The notes under the pieces are model-generated. The model was not told the DNA's origin. It did not search any database and saw only the letters and a list, made by a program, of their open reading frames with translations. Position numbers and translations under genes: made by a program. 39,505 nt of DNA, taken from assembly GCA_024699595.1 (NCBI GenBank), contig JAILPG010000212.1, positions 1 to 39,505 of the forward strand, given 5' to 3'. The stretch comes from Lachnospiraceae bacterium. Its GTDB lineage: Bacteria > Bacillota_A > Clostridia > Lachnospirales > Lachnospiraceae. Shown piece after piece: positions 14,889-23,218 of this stretch (positions within the stretch are counted from its first letter, which is position 1; every line of letters begins with the position of its first letter).

Positions 14889-16859
14889 CTAAGTCAGAGC
14901 GTTAAGCTCATCCCACTCCTCCATGATCTTTAAAAGCCTTTCTTCCAGCAGATCTATCTCGTTCTGGATATCGGCAAGCTTCACATAATCCGTTGCATTC
15001 TCAGGAAGCGAAAGCTTTTCCTTCTTTTCTTCTATCTGTGCCTCGCACTGTTCTATCTCTGCCTCAAGCTTTTTGATCTTTTTATCTCTCCGGGAAGCTT
15101 CCTTTAAGGCTTCGTAGGAAAGCTGTGCGGATCCCGCTTCTTTTTGTACTGTTCCCGTAAGCCTTCCGGCATCCTGCTTTCCGTTATTTCCGGCAGAGAT
15201 CACGTTTCCTCTCATTGCGAATATGTCATTTTCCGGATCTTCCGACTTTTTAAGCCTCTCCTGTTCCTCTTCATACTGATCGTAGCCGAAACGGCATAGC
15301 TTCATCCCGTCCCTTTCGATAAGCATCACTGAAGTGGCTGTTTTCTTTACGAAATATCTGTCATGGGATACAAACAGCACCGTTCCCTCATACTGTGTAA
15401 GCATCTCCTCAAGCGCCTCTTTGGAGGCAATGTCCATGTGATTTGTGGGCTCATCAAGTATCAGGAAGTTGGGCTTTCTGTTGATGATCTTGCATAAGGC
15501 AAGTCTTACCTTTTCTCCTCCCGAAAGGCTCTTTACCTCCTTAAACACCTCATCCTGCGTAAACAGAAAGGCGCCGAGGCAGTTGCGCACCTCGGTCTGG
15601 GTGTAAGAGGGATATTCATCATGAAAATCATCCATCACCGTCTTGCCTGAGACATACTCCGACATCTGCTGGTCAAAATATCCGGTCTGAACGTTGGTAC
15701 CAAAGCTCACACTGCCCGAAAGCGGTTCTATGATACCGGTTATGGTCTTAAGCAGTGTGGATTTTCCGAGGCCGTTTCCTCCGATGATGCCTATCCTCTC
15801 GCCCCTCTTAATGTCAAAAGAGACCGTCTGTATGACCTCATCATACCCAAACGAAAGATCCTTCACAAACAGGATATCCTTTCCGGGTTCCTTTGCCGGC
15901 TTAAAATCAAGGTTAAAGGTTTTTGTATCATAGGCATCAGGAGCATCGATGATATCCATATGCTCGATAGCCTTAAGCTTGGATCTGGCCATGGAGACCT
16001 TGGTCGGCTTTCCAATGAACCTCTTTGCTATGCCCTCAAGCCTTTCGATCTCTTTCTGCTGCCTCAAATGGTCCTTTAGCTGTTTGTCGTAAGCTTCCCT
16101 CTTCTGCCTTGCAAAATCCGTATAATTGCCGCCGTATCTCTTTATATGATGGTGCTCGATCTCATAGACCGTATCAGCTATCCTGTCAAGGAACATCCTG
16201 TCATGAGAAACAACGACAACGGCATGCGGATAGACCTTTAAGTACTTTTCAAGCCACTCAAGGGTAGTTATGTCAAGGTGGTTAGTCGGCTCATCTAACA
16301 ACAGGATATCGGGCTTCGTAAGTAAGAGCTTAATGAACGCAAGCTTTGTTCTCTCGCCTCCCGAGAACTCCTTAAGTCTTTTTTTCCTGTCATCCTGGCT
16401 GAAGCCGAAATTCTTAAGCAGGATATCGTATTCTTTGCGGTAATAATACCCGCCCGACTCCTTATATTCCTCAAGTAACCTGGTATACTCGGAAACCAGG
16501 CTCTCATCATGCTCGCTTTCAAGCCTTAGTGTCATCTCATCGAGGGTATTCTTCATTGAGACGAACTTTTCAAAAACCTTGGCGATCTCCTCATCAAGCG
16601 TCTTTTCTATATCATCAAAGGCTGACTGTTTCAGATATCCGATAGTCGGATCAGAAACGGAAATGATCCTTGTTTCAACGCCGTCAATATGATCGGCCTC
16701 CGTTTCGCCAAGGATCAGCTTAAGGAGCGTTGTCTTTCCCGAACCGTTCCTTCCAACAACAGCTATTTTTTCGTTTTTGTTTCTTATCTCAAAATCTATC
16801 CTGTCAAGTATAACGTTTCCGCCAAGGGAAACCGTAGCATTTTCAATCCTGTAGATCAT
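14889..16859 (-). CDS. ABC-F family ATPase
   Basis: This 656-residue soluble protein has two ATPase domains and no membrane segment, as in ABC-F translation factors. Domain 1: Walker A GRNGSGKT (36-43), signature FSGGER (165-170), Walker B DILLLDEPTNHLD (184-196). A charged P-site tertiary-type linker is at about 245-310. Domain 2: GGNGLGKST (360-368), LSGGEK (445-450), FLILDEPTNHMD (465-476). A C-terminal coiled coil (about 590-655) follows. ABC-F proteins bind the ribosome E site; some give antibiotic protection. I chose the ATG at 16859 because CCGGAGATTTTTA precedes it; the frame stays open for 19 more codons upstream through the leader hairpin. It heads a six-gene operon. Confidence 0.93.
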   Translation of the reverse strand: MIYRIENATVSLGGNVILDRIDFEIRNKNEKIAVVGRNGSGKTTLLKLILGETEADHIDGVETRIISVSDPTIGYLKQSAFDDIEKTLDEEIAKVFEKFVSMKNTLDEMTLRLESEHDESLVSEYTRLLEEYKESGGYYYRKEYDILLKNFGFSQDDRKKRLKEFSGGERTKLAFIKLLLTKPDILLLDEPTNHLDITTLEWLEKYLKVYPHAVVVVSHDRMFLDRIADTVYEIEHHHIKRYGGNYTDFARQKREAYDKQLKDHLRQQKEIERLEGIAKRFIGKPTKVSMARSKLKAIEHMDIIDAPDAYDTKTFNLDFKPAKEPGKDILFVKDLSFGYDEVIQTVSFDIKRGERIGIIGGNGLGKSTLLKTITGIIEPLSGSVSFGTNVQTGYFDQQMSEYVSGKTVMDDFHDEYPSYTQTEVRNCLGAFLFTQDEVFKEVKSLSGGEKVRLALCKIINRKPNFLILDEPTNHMDIASKEALEEMLTQYEGTVLFVSHDRYFVKKTATSVMLIERDGMKLCRFGYDQYEEEQERLKKSEDPENDIFAMRGNVISAGNNGKQDAGRLTGTVQKEAGSAQLSYEALKEASRRDKKIKKLEAEIEQCEAQIEEKKEKLSLPENATDYVKLADIQNEIDLLEERLLKIMEEWDELNALT

Positions 16860-16888
16860 TAAAAATCTCCGGTCAGTATAGGGATCAT

Positions 16889-16906
16889 GCGTCTTAAAAA
16901 AGACGC
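16889..16906 (-). promoter_or_regulatory. Leader hairpin of the ABC-F gene
   Basis: GCGTCTT and AAGACGC flank a four-base loop, giving a perfect 7-bp stem, about 30 bases before the ABC-F start and 20 bases after the predicted transcription start. In minus-strand RNA the loop is UUUU. Leader hairpins regulate some ABC-F genes by attenuation, but no antibiotic-sensing leader peptide is evident here. Confidence 0.4.
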
Positions 16907-16931
16907 CAAAGCACATGCCCAGACGACTTAA

Positions 16932-16960
16932 ATTCTATCATGAACTGATTTTTTTGACAA
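16932..16960 (-). promoter_or_regulatory. Minus-strand promoter of the ABC-F operon
   Basis: TTGTCA (16960-16955), a 17-base spacer and TAGAAT (16937-16932) form a good sigma-A promoter. Its -35 overlaps the -35 of the divergent plus-strand promoter, since the sequence TTGACAA serves both directions. The transcript would start near 16925. Confidence 0.65.
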
Positions 16961-16982
16961 ATATACGACTGATATTTATACT
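16954..16982 (+). promoter_or_regulatory. Plus-strand promoter of the radical SAM-azlCD block
   Basis: TTGACA (16954-16959), a 17-base spacer and TATACT (16977-16982) form a strong sigma-A promoter. ACTAC-ATAAA-GTAGT (16980-16994), a small inverted repeat, overlaps the -10 and start region and could be an operator. It lies about 50 bases before the radical SAM start. Confidence 0.75.
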
Positions 16983-17030
16983 ACATAAAGTAGTAAAGAG
17001 GTGCTTAAGGTACTATAGAAAGGCTTTGAT

Positions 17031-18485
17031 ATGAATGACTCAAAAAGGGTGCTTCTGTTCTATCCCCCCGGGCTTATGTTCCAAAGGGGCGAGGACAGAT
17101 GCCAGCAGAATGTGGATGAAGGCTCGGCTCAGGCCATGCGTGCGTGCAACGATCTCGGTTATGCCGCTGCAATCCTGTTAAAAAAAGGCTATGAAGTAAA
17201 GCTTAGGGACTATCAGACCGAAAAGGCGACAATGCAGGATCTCCACAAAGACTTTGAAGATTTCAAGCCCGATCTGATAATGATGAGCATTACCAATACC
17301 ACCATATTTGATGATATAAAGCTCATTAACGATCTGAAGGATAAGTATAAGCCGACAGTGATCTTAAAGGGTGCTCTCTTTTATGATCCCGAACAGGCAA
17401 TGCTTGATATGCTCGACCTGTCACATGTGGATTATATGATAGGCGGTGAAACGGATTATGCCATAGGCGGCATAGCCGATTATGCATTAAGAGGCGAAGG
17501 AAATATCGACGATGTACTTTCAATACTGTACAAAAAACCGGACGGTTCCTTCGCACGTACAAAGTTCCATGAGTGGGGTCAGGATCTTGACCAGATGCCC
17601 TTCCCTGCCAGGGATCTCATGAACAACAAGCTCTATACCCGTCCGGATACCGATGAGCCCATGGCCACGATCCAGACGGCAAGAGGCTGTCCCTCAGCCT
17701 GCGTGTTCTGTCTGACACCCGGGATCTCCGGAAAATGTGTGCGTTTCAGGTCTCCTCAGAATGTTCTTGATGAGATGACTGAATGCTATGAGAAGCACGG
17801 CATCCGCAATTTCTTCTTCAAGGCGGATACCTTTACGATAAACGCCGAGTGGGTAAAAGAGATGTGTGAGCTTATCATCGCTTCACCCCTGCACGGAAAG
17901 ATCGAATTCACTGCAAACTCGAGAGTCCGCCCTTTAAAGAAGGAAACTCTTGAGCTTATGAAAGAGGCAGGCTGCTTCTTGGTGGCCTTCGGCTTTGAAT
18001 CAGGCTCGGATGAGATCTTAAAGCTCATAAGAAAGGGAGCTACCGTAGAGGAAAACCTCCAGGCAGCAAGATGGTGTCATGAGGTCGGGCTTAAATTCTG
18101 GGGCTTCTTTGTGATCGGCTTCCCATGGGAGACGAAGGAACACATACTTATGACCAAAAAGCTCATAATGAAGGCCGACCCCGATTTCATAGAGATCACC
18201 GTTGCTCTTCCCTTCTACGGAACGCCGCTTTATGAGACCTGCAAGGAAAACGACCTTCTTGCGGAATCCCCGCTTGGTTCCGATTTCTTCCACTCGAGCA
18301 TGAAGGGCACCATGCATCTTTCTCTCGATGAAGTCATGAAGCTCAGGAGGAACATACTGCTCTCCTTCTATCTGCGTCCCAAATATATCGCAAAGAAAAT
18401 GGGGCAGTGCATAAAGCAGCCGAAGGTATTTGCAAATTATGTCCGCTACGGTATAAAGCTCGTGGTGAACCTGTTTAAACATTAA
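17031..18485 (+). CDS. B12-binding-type radical SAM protein (BchE-like class)
   Basis: This 484-residue protein has an N-terminal Rossmann-like cobalamin-binding domain (about 5-160) and a radical SAM domain with RGCPSACVFC, cysteines 220, 224 and 227, which bind the 4Fe-4S cluster. Later blocks (FFFKADTFT, EFTANSRVR, GFESGSDEIL, GFFVIGFPWET) are typical of the class. No DxHxxG is visible, so cobalamin would bind without a protein His ligand, as in many relatives. These enzymes catalyse methylations, cyclisations or rearrangements; the substrate is not deducible. Residues 134-157 contain three tandem octapeptide units. The start at 17031 has AAAGG upstream. It is followed after 29 bases by azlC. 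Confidence 0.88.
   Translation: MNDSKRVLLFYPPGLMFQRGEDRCQQNVDEGSAQAMRACNDLGYAAAILLKKGYEVKLRDYQTEKATMQDLHKDFEDFKPDLIMMSITNTTIFDDIKLINDLKDKYKPTVILKGALFYDPEQAMLDMLDLSHVDYMIGGETDYAIGGIADYALRGEGNIDDVLSILYKKPDGSFARTKFHEWGQDLDQMPFPARDLMNNKLYTRPDTDEPMATIQTARGCPSACVFCLTPGISGKCVRFRSPQNVLDEMTECYEKHGIRNFFFKADTFTINAEWVKEMCELIIASPLHGKIEFTANSRVRPLKKETLELMKEAGCFLVAFGFESGSDEILKLIRKGATVEENLQAARWCHEVGLKFWGFFVIGFPWETKEHILMTKKLIMKADPDFIEITVALPFYGTPLYETCKENDLLAESPLGSDFFHSSMKGTMHLSLDEVMKLRRNILLSFYLRPKYIAKKMGQCIKQPKVFANYVRYGIKLVVNLFKH
17430..17501 (+). repeat. In-frame triple 24-bp repeat in the radical SAM gene
   Basis: Three consecutive octapeptides, DYMIGGET, DYAIGGIA and DYALRGEG, are encoded by 24-base units each beginning GATTAT. 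The last matches the position of the usual VDxxxxGEG motif at the end of the cobalamin domain, so the motif seems to have been triplicated in place. Confidence 0.7.
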
Positions 18486-18514
18486 GGAAAGGCTTCCCGA
18501 AAAAGGATATGACC

Positions 18515-19252
18515 ATGACCGGATCAGAATATTCCGAAGAAAACAATAAGACCAGTTTTTTAAAGGGGCTCCGTGACGGAGTCCCTATTTCACTGGGATA
18601 TCTCGCAGTGGCTTTTTCGCTTGGGATCGCCGCAAAAAATGCAGGTCTGTCCGCGACAGAGGCATCCCTTGCAAGCATCCTCTGCCTTGCCTCCGCCGGC
18701 GAATTCGGCGGTTTTACACTGATCGCAGCCTCCGCAGGCTATATGGAGATGGCAGTGATGGAATTTGTCATCAATATGCGTTATATGTTAATGTCCGCTG
18801 CCTTAAGCCAGAAGCTTGACAGCAGGACTTCTCTTGCAAAAAGGCTTCTTTTGGGCATGACGGTAACCGACGAGATCTTCGGCATATCGATCGCAAAGCC
18901 CGGATATCTGAATCCGTACTATTCCTATGGTGCAGTATGCATAGCCGCTCCCGGATGGACGCTTGGCACGGCTCTCGGAGTGATCATGGGCAATCTTCTG
19001 CCTGCTAATGCCGTATCGGCCTTAAGTGTCGGTCTCTACGGAATGTTTCTTGCGATAATCATTCCACCCGCCAAAAAAAACAGGGTAATACTCGTTCTTA
19101 TAATAATATCAATGCTGTTAAGCGCGGTAATGACCTATGTGCCCGTATTTAAGGGCATCAATTCCGGCTTCAGGATCATAATACTGACTGTTTTAATATC
19201 ATTCTTTGCAGCCGTATTTTTCCCGTGCAGGGAGGTGGCCGATGAAGAATAA
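18515..19252 (+). CDS. azlC: AzlC family branched-chain amino acid exporter subunit
   Basis: This 245-residue membrane protein matches AzlC: GLRDGVPISLGYLAVAFSLGIAAKNAG near the start, ASAGEFGGF, then FVINMRYMLMSAALSQ (the conserved NxRxxLMSxAL motif), and about six hydrophobic segments. AzlC with AzlD exports branched-chain amino acids or analogues. I use the ATG at 18515, seven bases after AAAAGGA; another in-frame ATG six bases earlier is too close to it. The gene lies 29 bases after the radical SAM gene and overlaps azlD by 11 bases, so all three probably form one transcript. Confidence 0.92.
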   Translation: MTGSEYSEENNKTSFLKGLRDGVPISLGYLAVAFSLGIAAKNAGLSATEASLASILCLASAGEFGGFTLIAASAGYMEMAVMEFVINMRYMLMSAALSQKLDSRTSLAKRLLLGMTVTDEIFGISIAKPGYLNPYYSYGAVCIAAPGWTLGTALGVIMGNLLPANAVSALSVGLYGMFLAIIIPPAKKNRVILVLIIISMLLSAVMTYVPVFKGINSGFRIIILTVLISFFAAVFFPCREVADEE

Positions 19253-19547
19253 TACAGCCGTGTACATCTTCATAATGTTTATCGTCACCTATCTTATCCG
19301 TGTCATTCCGTTAACTCTTATCAGAAAAGAGATAAAGAGCAGACTGATCCGCTCTTTTCTGTTCTATGTACCATATGTGACTCTTGCCGTGATGACCTTT
19401 CCCGCGATACTGTCCGCAACGGATTCGATGGTTTCCGGTGCACTGGCTTTAGTCTTCGGGATACTGCTTGCATGGTTTGGGATGCCGTTACTGCCGGTAT
19501 CGGTGCTTTCCTGCGTGCTCGTCTTCATCCTGGAATGCTTCCTGTAA
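19242..19547 (+). CDS. azlD: AzlD family branched-chain amino acid exporter subunit
   Basis: This 101-residue protein with about four hydrophobic segments matches AzlD: TYLIRVIPLTLIRKEIKSRLIRSFLFYVPYVTLAVMTFPAIL is the family core. It is the small partner of AzlC. The ATG at 19242 follows GGGAGGTGGCCG and lies inside the azlC 3' end, so translation is likely coupled. Its stop is 25 bases from the stop of the convergent PtsI-family gene. Only a weak 5-bp hairpin (AAAGC/GCTTT) lies between, so transcripts may read into each other. Confidence 0.9.
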   Translation: MKNNTAVYIFIMFIVTYLIRVIPLTLIRKEIKSRLIRSFLFYVPYVTLAVMTFPAILSATDSMVSGALALVFGILLAWFGMPLLPVSVLSCVLVFILECFL

Positions 19548-19572
19548 CAAAAGCAGCCGCTTTCGGAGAACA

Positions 19573-21180
19573 TCACCCTCTGATCATCTGTCTTATTGGC
19601 AGAATGTATGCAGGGGCAACGGAGATCTCATCAAATCCCATCCTGATAAGCTTCTGTATCGAAGCCTCATCCATCGATATCTCTCCGCATATTCCAACGG
19701 GACAGCCTTCCTTATGCCCGTTATCCACCGTCATCTGCATAAGCTTCTGTACGGCGGCATGATTTCTGTTAAACAGTATCTCGGCATCAAGGTTCTGCCT
19801 GTCCACTGCAAGAGTATACTGAGTCAGGTCGTTGGTCCCGACGCTTATAAAATCGACCTCTCTTGCTATAAGATCTGATATGAGTGCTGCGGCGGGCGTC
19901 TCTATCATCACCCCCTGCTTAAGCTCCCCGTATTCCTTTTTTTCCTTACGAAGCTCATCTCTTGCCCTCTCATTGAGCTTCTTGATCATCCTTATCTCAT
20001 CAATGCTGACAATCATCGGATACATAACCGAAAGCGTTCCAAAGCGGGCAGCCCTGTACATCGCCTTTAGCTGGGTGCAGAAGATATCGGGCCTGTTAAG
20101 GCTCATCCGTATCCCTCTGTATCCGAGGGCAGGATTGGCCTCTTTGGGAAGGTTAAGATATTCCTTGGTCTTGTCAAGTCCTATATCACACGTCCGCATG
20201 ATAACGTTTTTCCCGTTCATCCGCTCCACTACGGATCTGTAGACCAAAAACTGCTCATCCTCCGTGGGATATCTGTCATACTTAAGATACAGAAATTCCG
20301 TTCTGAACAGGCCTATACCGGCCGCATCGTTCTTAATGACGTTATCGACATCCGAATCATCATTGATGCTTGCATACAAAAGGATACGCTTTCCGTCCTT
20401 CGTGATATCGGGCTGTCCTATAAGCTTTTTCTGCAAAAGCTTATCCTGTTCCTGTTTTTTCAGACGTTCTCTGTATACGGACAGCTTTTCTTCAGTCGGG
20501 TCTATTATCACCTCGCCGATATCGCCGTCAACGACTGCGTACTTGCCGTTAAAGCTTCTGAATATCTCAGCCTTTACTATGGACGGAACGCCCATCGATC
20601 TTGCAAGGATCGCAACATGTGAATTGGCTGAGCTGTGCTTTATCACGATACCGGCAAGCTTGTCACGGTCAAATCCGAAGAGATCGCTGGGGTTTAAATC
20701 CTCGGCGATTAGTATGTAAGGTTCAGAGATCTCGTAGATGGCTGATTTCCCGCCAAGGAGATTTCTGACTATCCTCGATGAAATGTCCCTTATATCGGAC
20801 ACTTTGTCGGCAAGAAAAGGATCGTTTACGGCCCGCAGCCTGTCACAGATCTGATTTGTCGCGGCTACAACGGCTGATTCGGCGTTGACATATTCCTCTT
20901 CTATGATGTCAACGACAAATCTCTCATATTCCTGATCCATTAAGATCATCTTGTGTGCATCGATGATCTTTGCGTTGTTCTCGCCGATCTCAGGGAGCGC
21001 TTTCAGATACAGCTCATCTATCTGCTCTATGGAAAGATCACGGGCAGCCCTGAATCTTGATATCTCATTTTGTGTATCGGTTACATGACAGGCAGTTATC
21101 GAAAGATCGCTGTTATAATAATAGAGTATCCTTCCGATCGCCACTCCGCTACAGACCGCTTTTCCTGTTATCCTCTCCAT
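19573..21180 (-). CDS. ptsI: PtsI-family phosphoenolpyruvate-protein phosphotransferase
   Basis: This 535-residue protein is close to the length of enzyme I of the PTS, which takes phosphate from PEP and passes it to HPr. The EIN part keeps DAHKMILMDQEY. The phosphohistidine loop reads SSANSHVAILARSMGVPSIV (H188) where classic EI has GGRTSHxAIMAR. The PEP-binding half keeps GLFRTEFLYL, NPALGYRGIR, MIETPAA, GTNDLTQYTLAVDR and the active Cys in GICGE (C498), but the RTxDxGGDK motif is RTCDIGLDK. It is probably active but may be a specialised branch. Its ATG directly follows the MetRS-like gene's TAG, so translation is coupled. No ptsH is in the window. Confidence 0.88.
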   Translation of the reverse strand: MERITGKAVCSGVAIGRILYYYNSDLSITACHVTDTQNEISRFRAARDLSIEQIDELYLKALPEIGENNAKIIDAHKMILMDQEYERFVVDIIEEEYVNAESAVVAATNQICDRLRAVNDPFLADKVSDIRDISSRIVRNLLGGKSAIYEISEPYILIAEDLNPSDLFGFDRDKLAGIVIKHSSANSHVAILARSMGVPSIVKAEIFRSFNGKYAVVDGDIGEVIIDPTEEKLSVYRERLKKQEQDKLLQKKLIGQPDITKDGKRILLYASINDDSDVDNVIKNDAAGIGLFRTEFLYLKYDRYPTEDEQFLVYRSVVERMNGKNVIMRTCDIGLDKTKEYLNLPKEANPALGYRGIRMSLNRPDIFCTQLKAMYRAARFGTLSVMYPMIVSIDEIRMIKKLNERARDELRKEKKEYGELKQGVMIETPAAALISDLIAREVDFISVGTNDLTQYTLAVDRQNLDAEILFNRNHAAVQKLMQMTVDNGHKEGCPVGICGEISMDEASIQKLIRMGFDEISVAPAYILPIRQMIRG

Positions 21181-23169
21181 CTACTGTTCACTTTCGCCGT
21201 ACTGCCATGCAGGCTTTTCAAAGAAATCCACCCTCGGCTCGAGGAATTTAAGCTCATGGGCCGAAAGGTCGTCTATATATGCCGAGAAAGGCTCAAGTAT
21301 CAGATCCCAGTTCCACATCTTTTCCTCATCGATATTTAAGTATTCCCTGAACATCTCACAGCCGTCGGGAGCGATGGGATGCACTAAAACAGCCATTACC
21401 TTACAGCAGTAGAACGTATCGGTGACAAGCTGTTCCCACAGTTTCCTGTCGTTATCCTTATCAGCCTGTCTGCTGAGCGCCGCCCAGCGCTTGTTGGTCT
21501 CCCTGATGTATTCGTCAAGGACGTAGGAAATACGGTGAAACTCCTGGTTATACATGAATCTTTCGTACTCATATACCTTGTTTTTTGAAAACTCAAGCAC
21601 ATCCTCCGATACCGGACCGGACAGAAGCTTTGAATCAAGAACATTCTGGGTGGTATAGAAGCATGAACGTATGAGTCTGTTATAAACATTTGTTAACAGA
21701 TTTCCTTCTTTAAGCACCATATCCTGTCTGCTACGCTCCGATTCGGGCATGTATGCCATGGGCTTAAAGCCTGTACTCTTGTTGTTAAGACCTAAGCTTA
21801 TAAAATGCATCCTCAGCTGGTCAGCCGAATAGTGCGATAAAAGTTCATCGGCCATGGGAGGCTTTATGTCGGAGCTTGATGAAGCCTTCAGATCCATGAA
21901 CAGTATATGTCTGTTTGCTATGATCTGGGGAGGCTTGATGTTTCCGAGCGCATTAAACATCCCGATCTCGGCTATCGCGTAAAAGTATATATTGTCCTCG
22001 CCTATGAACTGATATACCTGGGCTTCATCATCATTCCACCACTTCTGCCACTCATCCTCAGGAAGTCCCTTTTCCATCAGATAAGTTCTGGTAAAGGATA
22101 TCGGAGCCCACAGAGATTCGGGCCATACCCAGAAGGTTAAGTCCTTTGTATCCTCCGTATCCGGAACGGGAACGCCCCATTCCACGTTTCCGGTAAGCCT
22201 GAAGGGTACGAGGGTCTTTCCTGCGGTATAGTGGATATTTGCTTCCTCAAGCACCCTTCTTGCCGCATCCCTTTCGTCGAGATTCTTAAAGATGACGGTA
22301 AAGGACTTTCTCTTTTCCTCATCGATGAGCTCATGCTCCGGAAGCTTTGAGAGAAGGTCATTCATATCCATTCCCTTTTCCTCAAGATACTTCTTCGGTA
22401 TATGTATCAAAGGCTTCTGTAAGAATTCATCTATGATGGTAAGCTCGTATTTTCTCGTGTTTGACTCGCGTTTCAGGCCGTCTATATACTCTTTTAGTGA
22501 ATCTATGTCATCCTCGAGTCTGTAATACCAGTTGGTAACATTTTTGAATGTGGGCTTTTTACCGGACAGTACGCTGACCGGATCTATAAGTTCCTGCGGC
22601 ATATACTGATGTCCCAGAGAGCATTCATCGGCATACGCTTTCTCGGACTGGCAGTTTTCGATAGGGCATCTTCCGATCACCTGTCTTCCGTTTAGGAACA
22701 CCCCTAGTTCCTCGTCATAGAACTGCGGAGTCGAAAGCTTTTCCAGATATCCCTTTTCATACAGGGATTCGAAGATCTCCTTTGATACCCTGTCATGTAC
22801 CTCTCCCGATCTTCCCAGCGCCGATGCTCCGAAATAGTTGAGGCTTATCTTGAATTTTTCAAGAGTTATCTTCTGCTTTTCGTGATTGGAGCTTACATAC
22901 TCCTTAATGGAGCCCTCGTATCCTTCCTCTTTGATCTTTCTGTAACTCTCCATTGCGGGAGATCCGTAGCAGTCGGTCCCTGACACAAAGATAACATTCT
23001 CTTTCCCTATCCTGTCTCGCAAGAATCTAGCGAACACGTCAGCATGCACATACATGCCTCCCACATGTCCGAAATGAAGCTCCTTGTTTCCGTAGGGCAT
23101 TCCTCCGGTTATCACTGCTCTTTTGGGAAATACCGGTCTTTCATCCGGTCTTATTCGCTTGTTATACAT
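21181..23169 (-). CDS. Methionyl-tRNA-synthetase-like class I enzyme with altered KMSKS loop
   Basis: This 662-residue protein has the MetRS fold. HIGH appears as HFGH (32-35), zinc ligands are C168, C173, C183 and probably H187, NWYYRLED (213-220) fits the post-CP region, and WGVPVP with FWVWPESL and FIGEDNIYFYAI fit the second half of the Rossmann domain. The anticodon-binding helices seem present. Where MetRS has KMSKS it reads KASSS (428-432), followed by a serine-rich turn. About 80 extra residues lie between 235 and 320. No tRNA-binding EMAP domain is present. AGGAGGTATAT precedes the start at 23169. It may be a paralogue or the cell's own MetRS with a variant loop. It follows the kinases by 49 bases and abuts ptsI. 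Confidence 0.8.
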   Translation of the reverse strand: MYNKRIRPDERPVFPKRAVITGGMPYGNKELHFGHVGGMYVHADVFARFLRDRIGKENVIFVSGTDCYGSPAMESYRKIKEEGYEGSIKEYVSSNHEKQKITLEKFKISLNYFGASALGRSGEVHDRVSKEIFESLYEKGYLEKLSTPQFYDEELGVFLNGRQVIGRCPIENCQSEKAYADECSLGHQYMPQELIDPVSVLSGKKPTFKNVTNWYYRLEDDIDSLKEYIDGLKRESNTRKYELTIIDEFLQKPLIHIPKKYLEEKGMDMNDLLSKLPEHELIDEEKRKSFTVIFKNLDERDAARRVLEEANIHYTAGKTLVPFRLTGNVEWGVPVPDTEDTKDLTFWVWPESLWAPISFTRTYLMEKGLPEDEWQKWWNDDEAQVYQFIGEDNIYFYAIAEIGMFNALGNIKPPQIIANRHILFMDLKASSSSDIKPPMADELLSHYSADQLRMHFISLGLNNKSTGFKPMAYMPESERSRQDMVLKEGNLLTNVYNRLIRSCFYTTQNVLDSKLLSGPVSEDVLEFSKNKVYEYERFMYNQEFHRISYVLDEYIRETNKRWAALSRQADKDNDRKLWEQLVTDTFYCCKVMAVLVHPIAPDGCEMFREYLNIDEEKMWNWDLILEPFSAYIDDLSAHELKFLEPRVDFFEKPAWQYGESEQ

Positions 23170-23192
23170 ATATACCTCCTAAATGATCAGCC

Positions 23193-23207
23193 TTTCCTAA
23201 TAGGAAA
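23193..23207 (-). other. Small hairpin before the MetRS-like gene
   Basis: TTTCCT-AAT-AGGAAA forms a perfect 6-bp stem in the 49-base gap between the second kinase and the MetRS-like gene, 12 bases before the AGGAGG site. It has no T-tract. It may tune translation or mRNA processing inside the operon. Confidence 0.3.
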
Positions 23208-23218
23208 CACTTATGCCA

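Noticed and set aside
16860..16916. 19-codon N-terminal extension of the ABC-F protein
   Set aside because: The ATG at 16859 has a well-spaced GGAG and gives the normal family start; the extension crosses the leader hairpin.
19548..19572. Shared terminator between convergent azlD and ptsI
   Set aside because: Only a 5-bp AAAGC/GCTTT stem is visible, with no T-tract; not supportable as a terminator.
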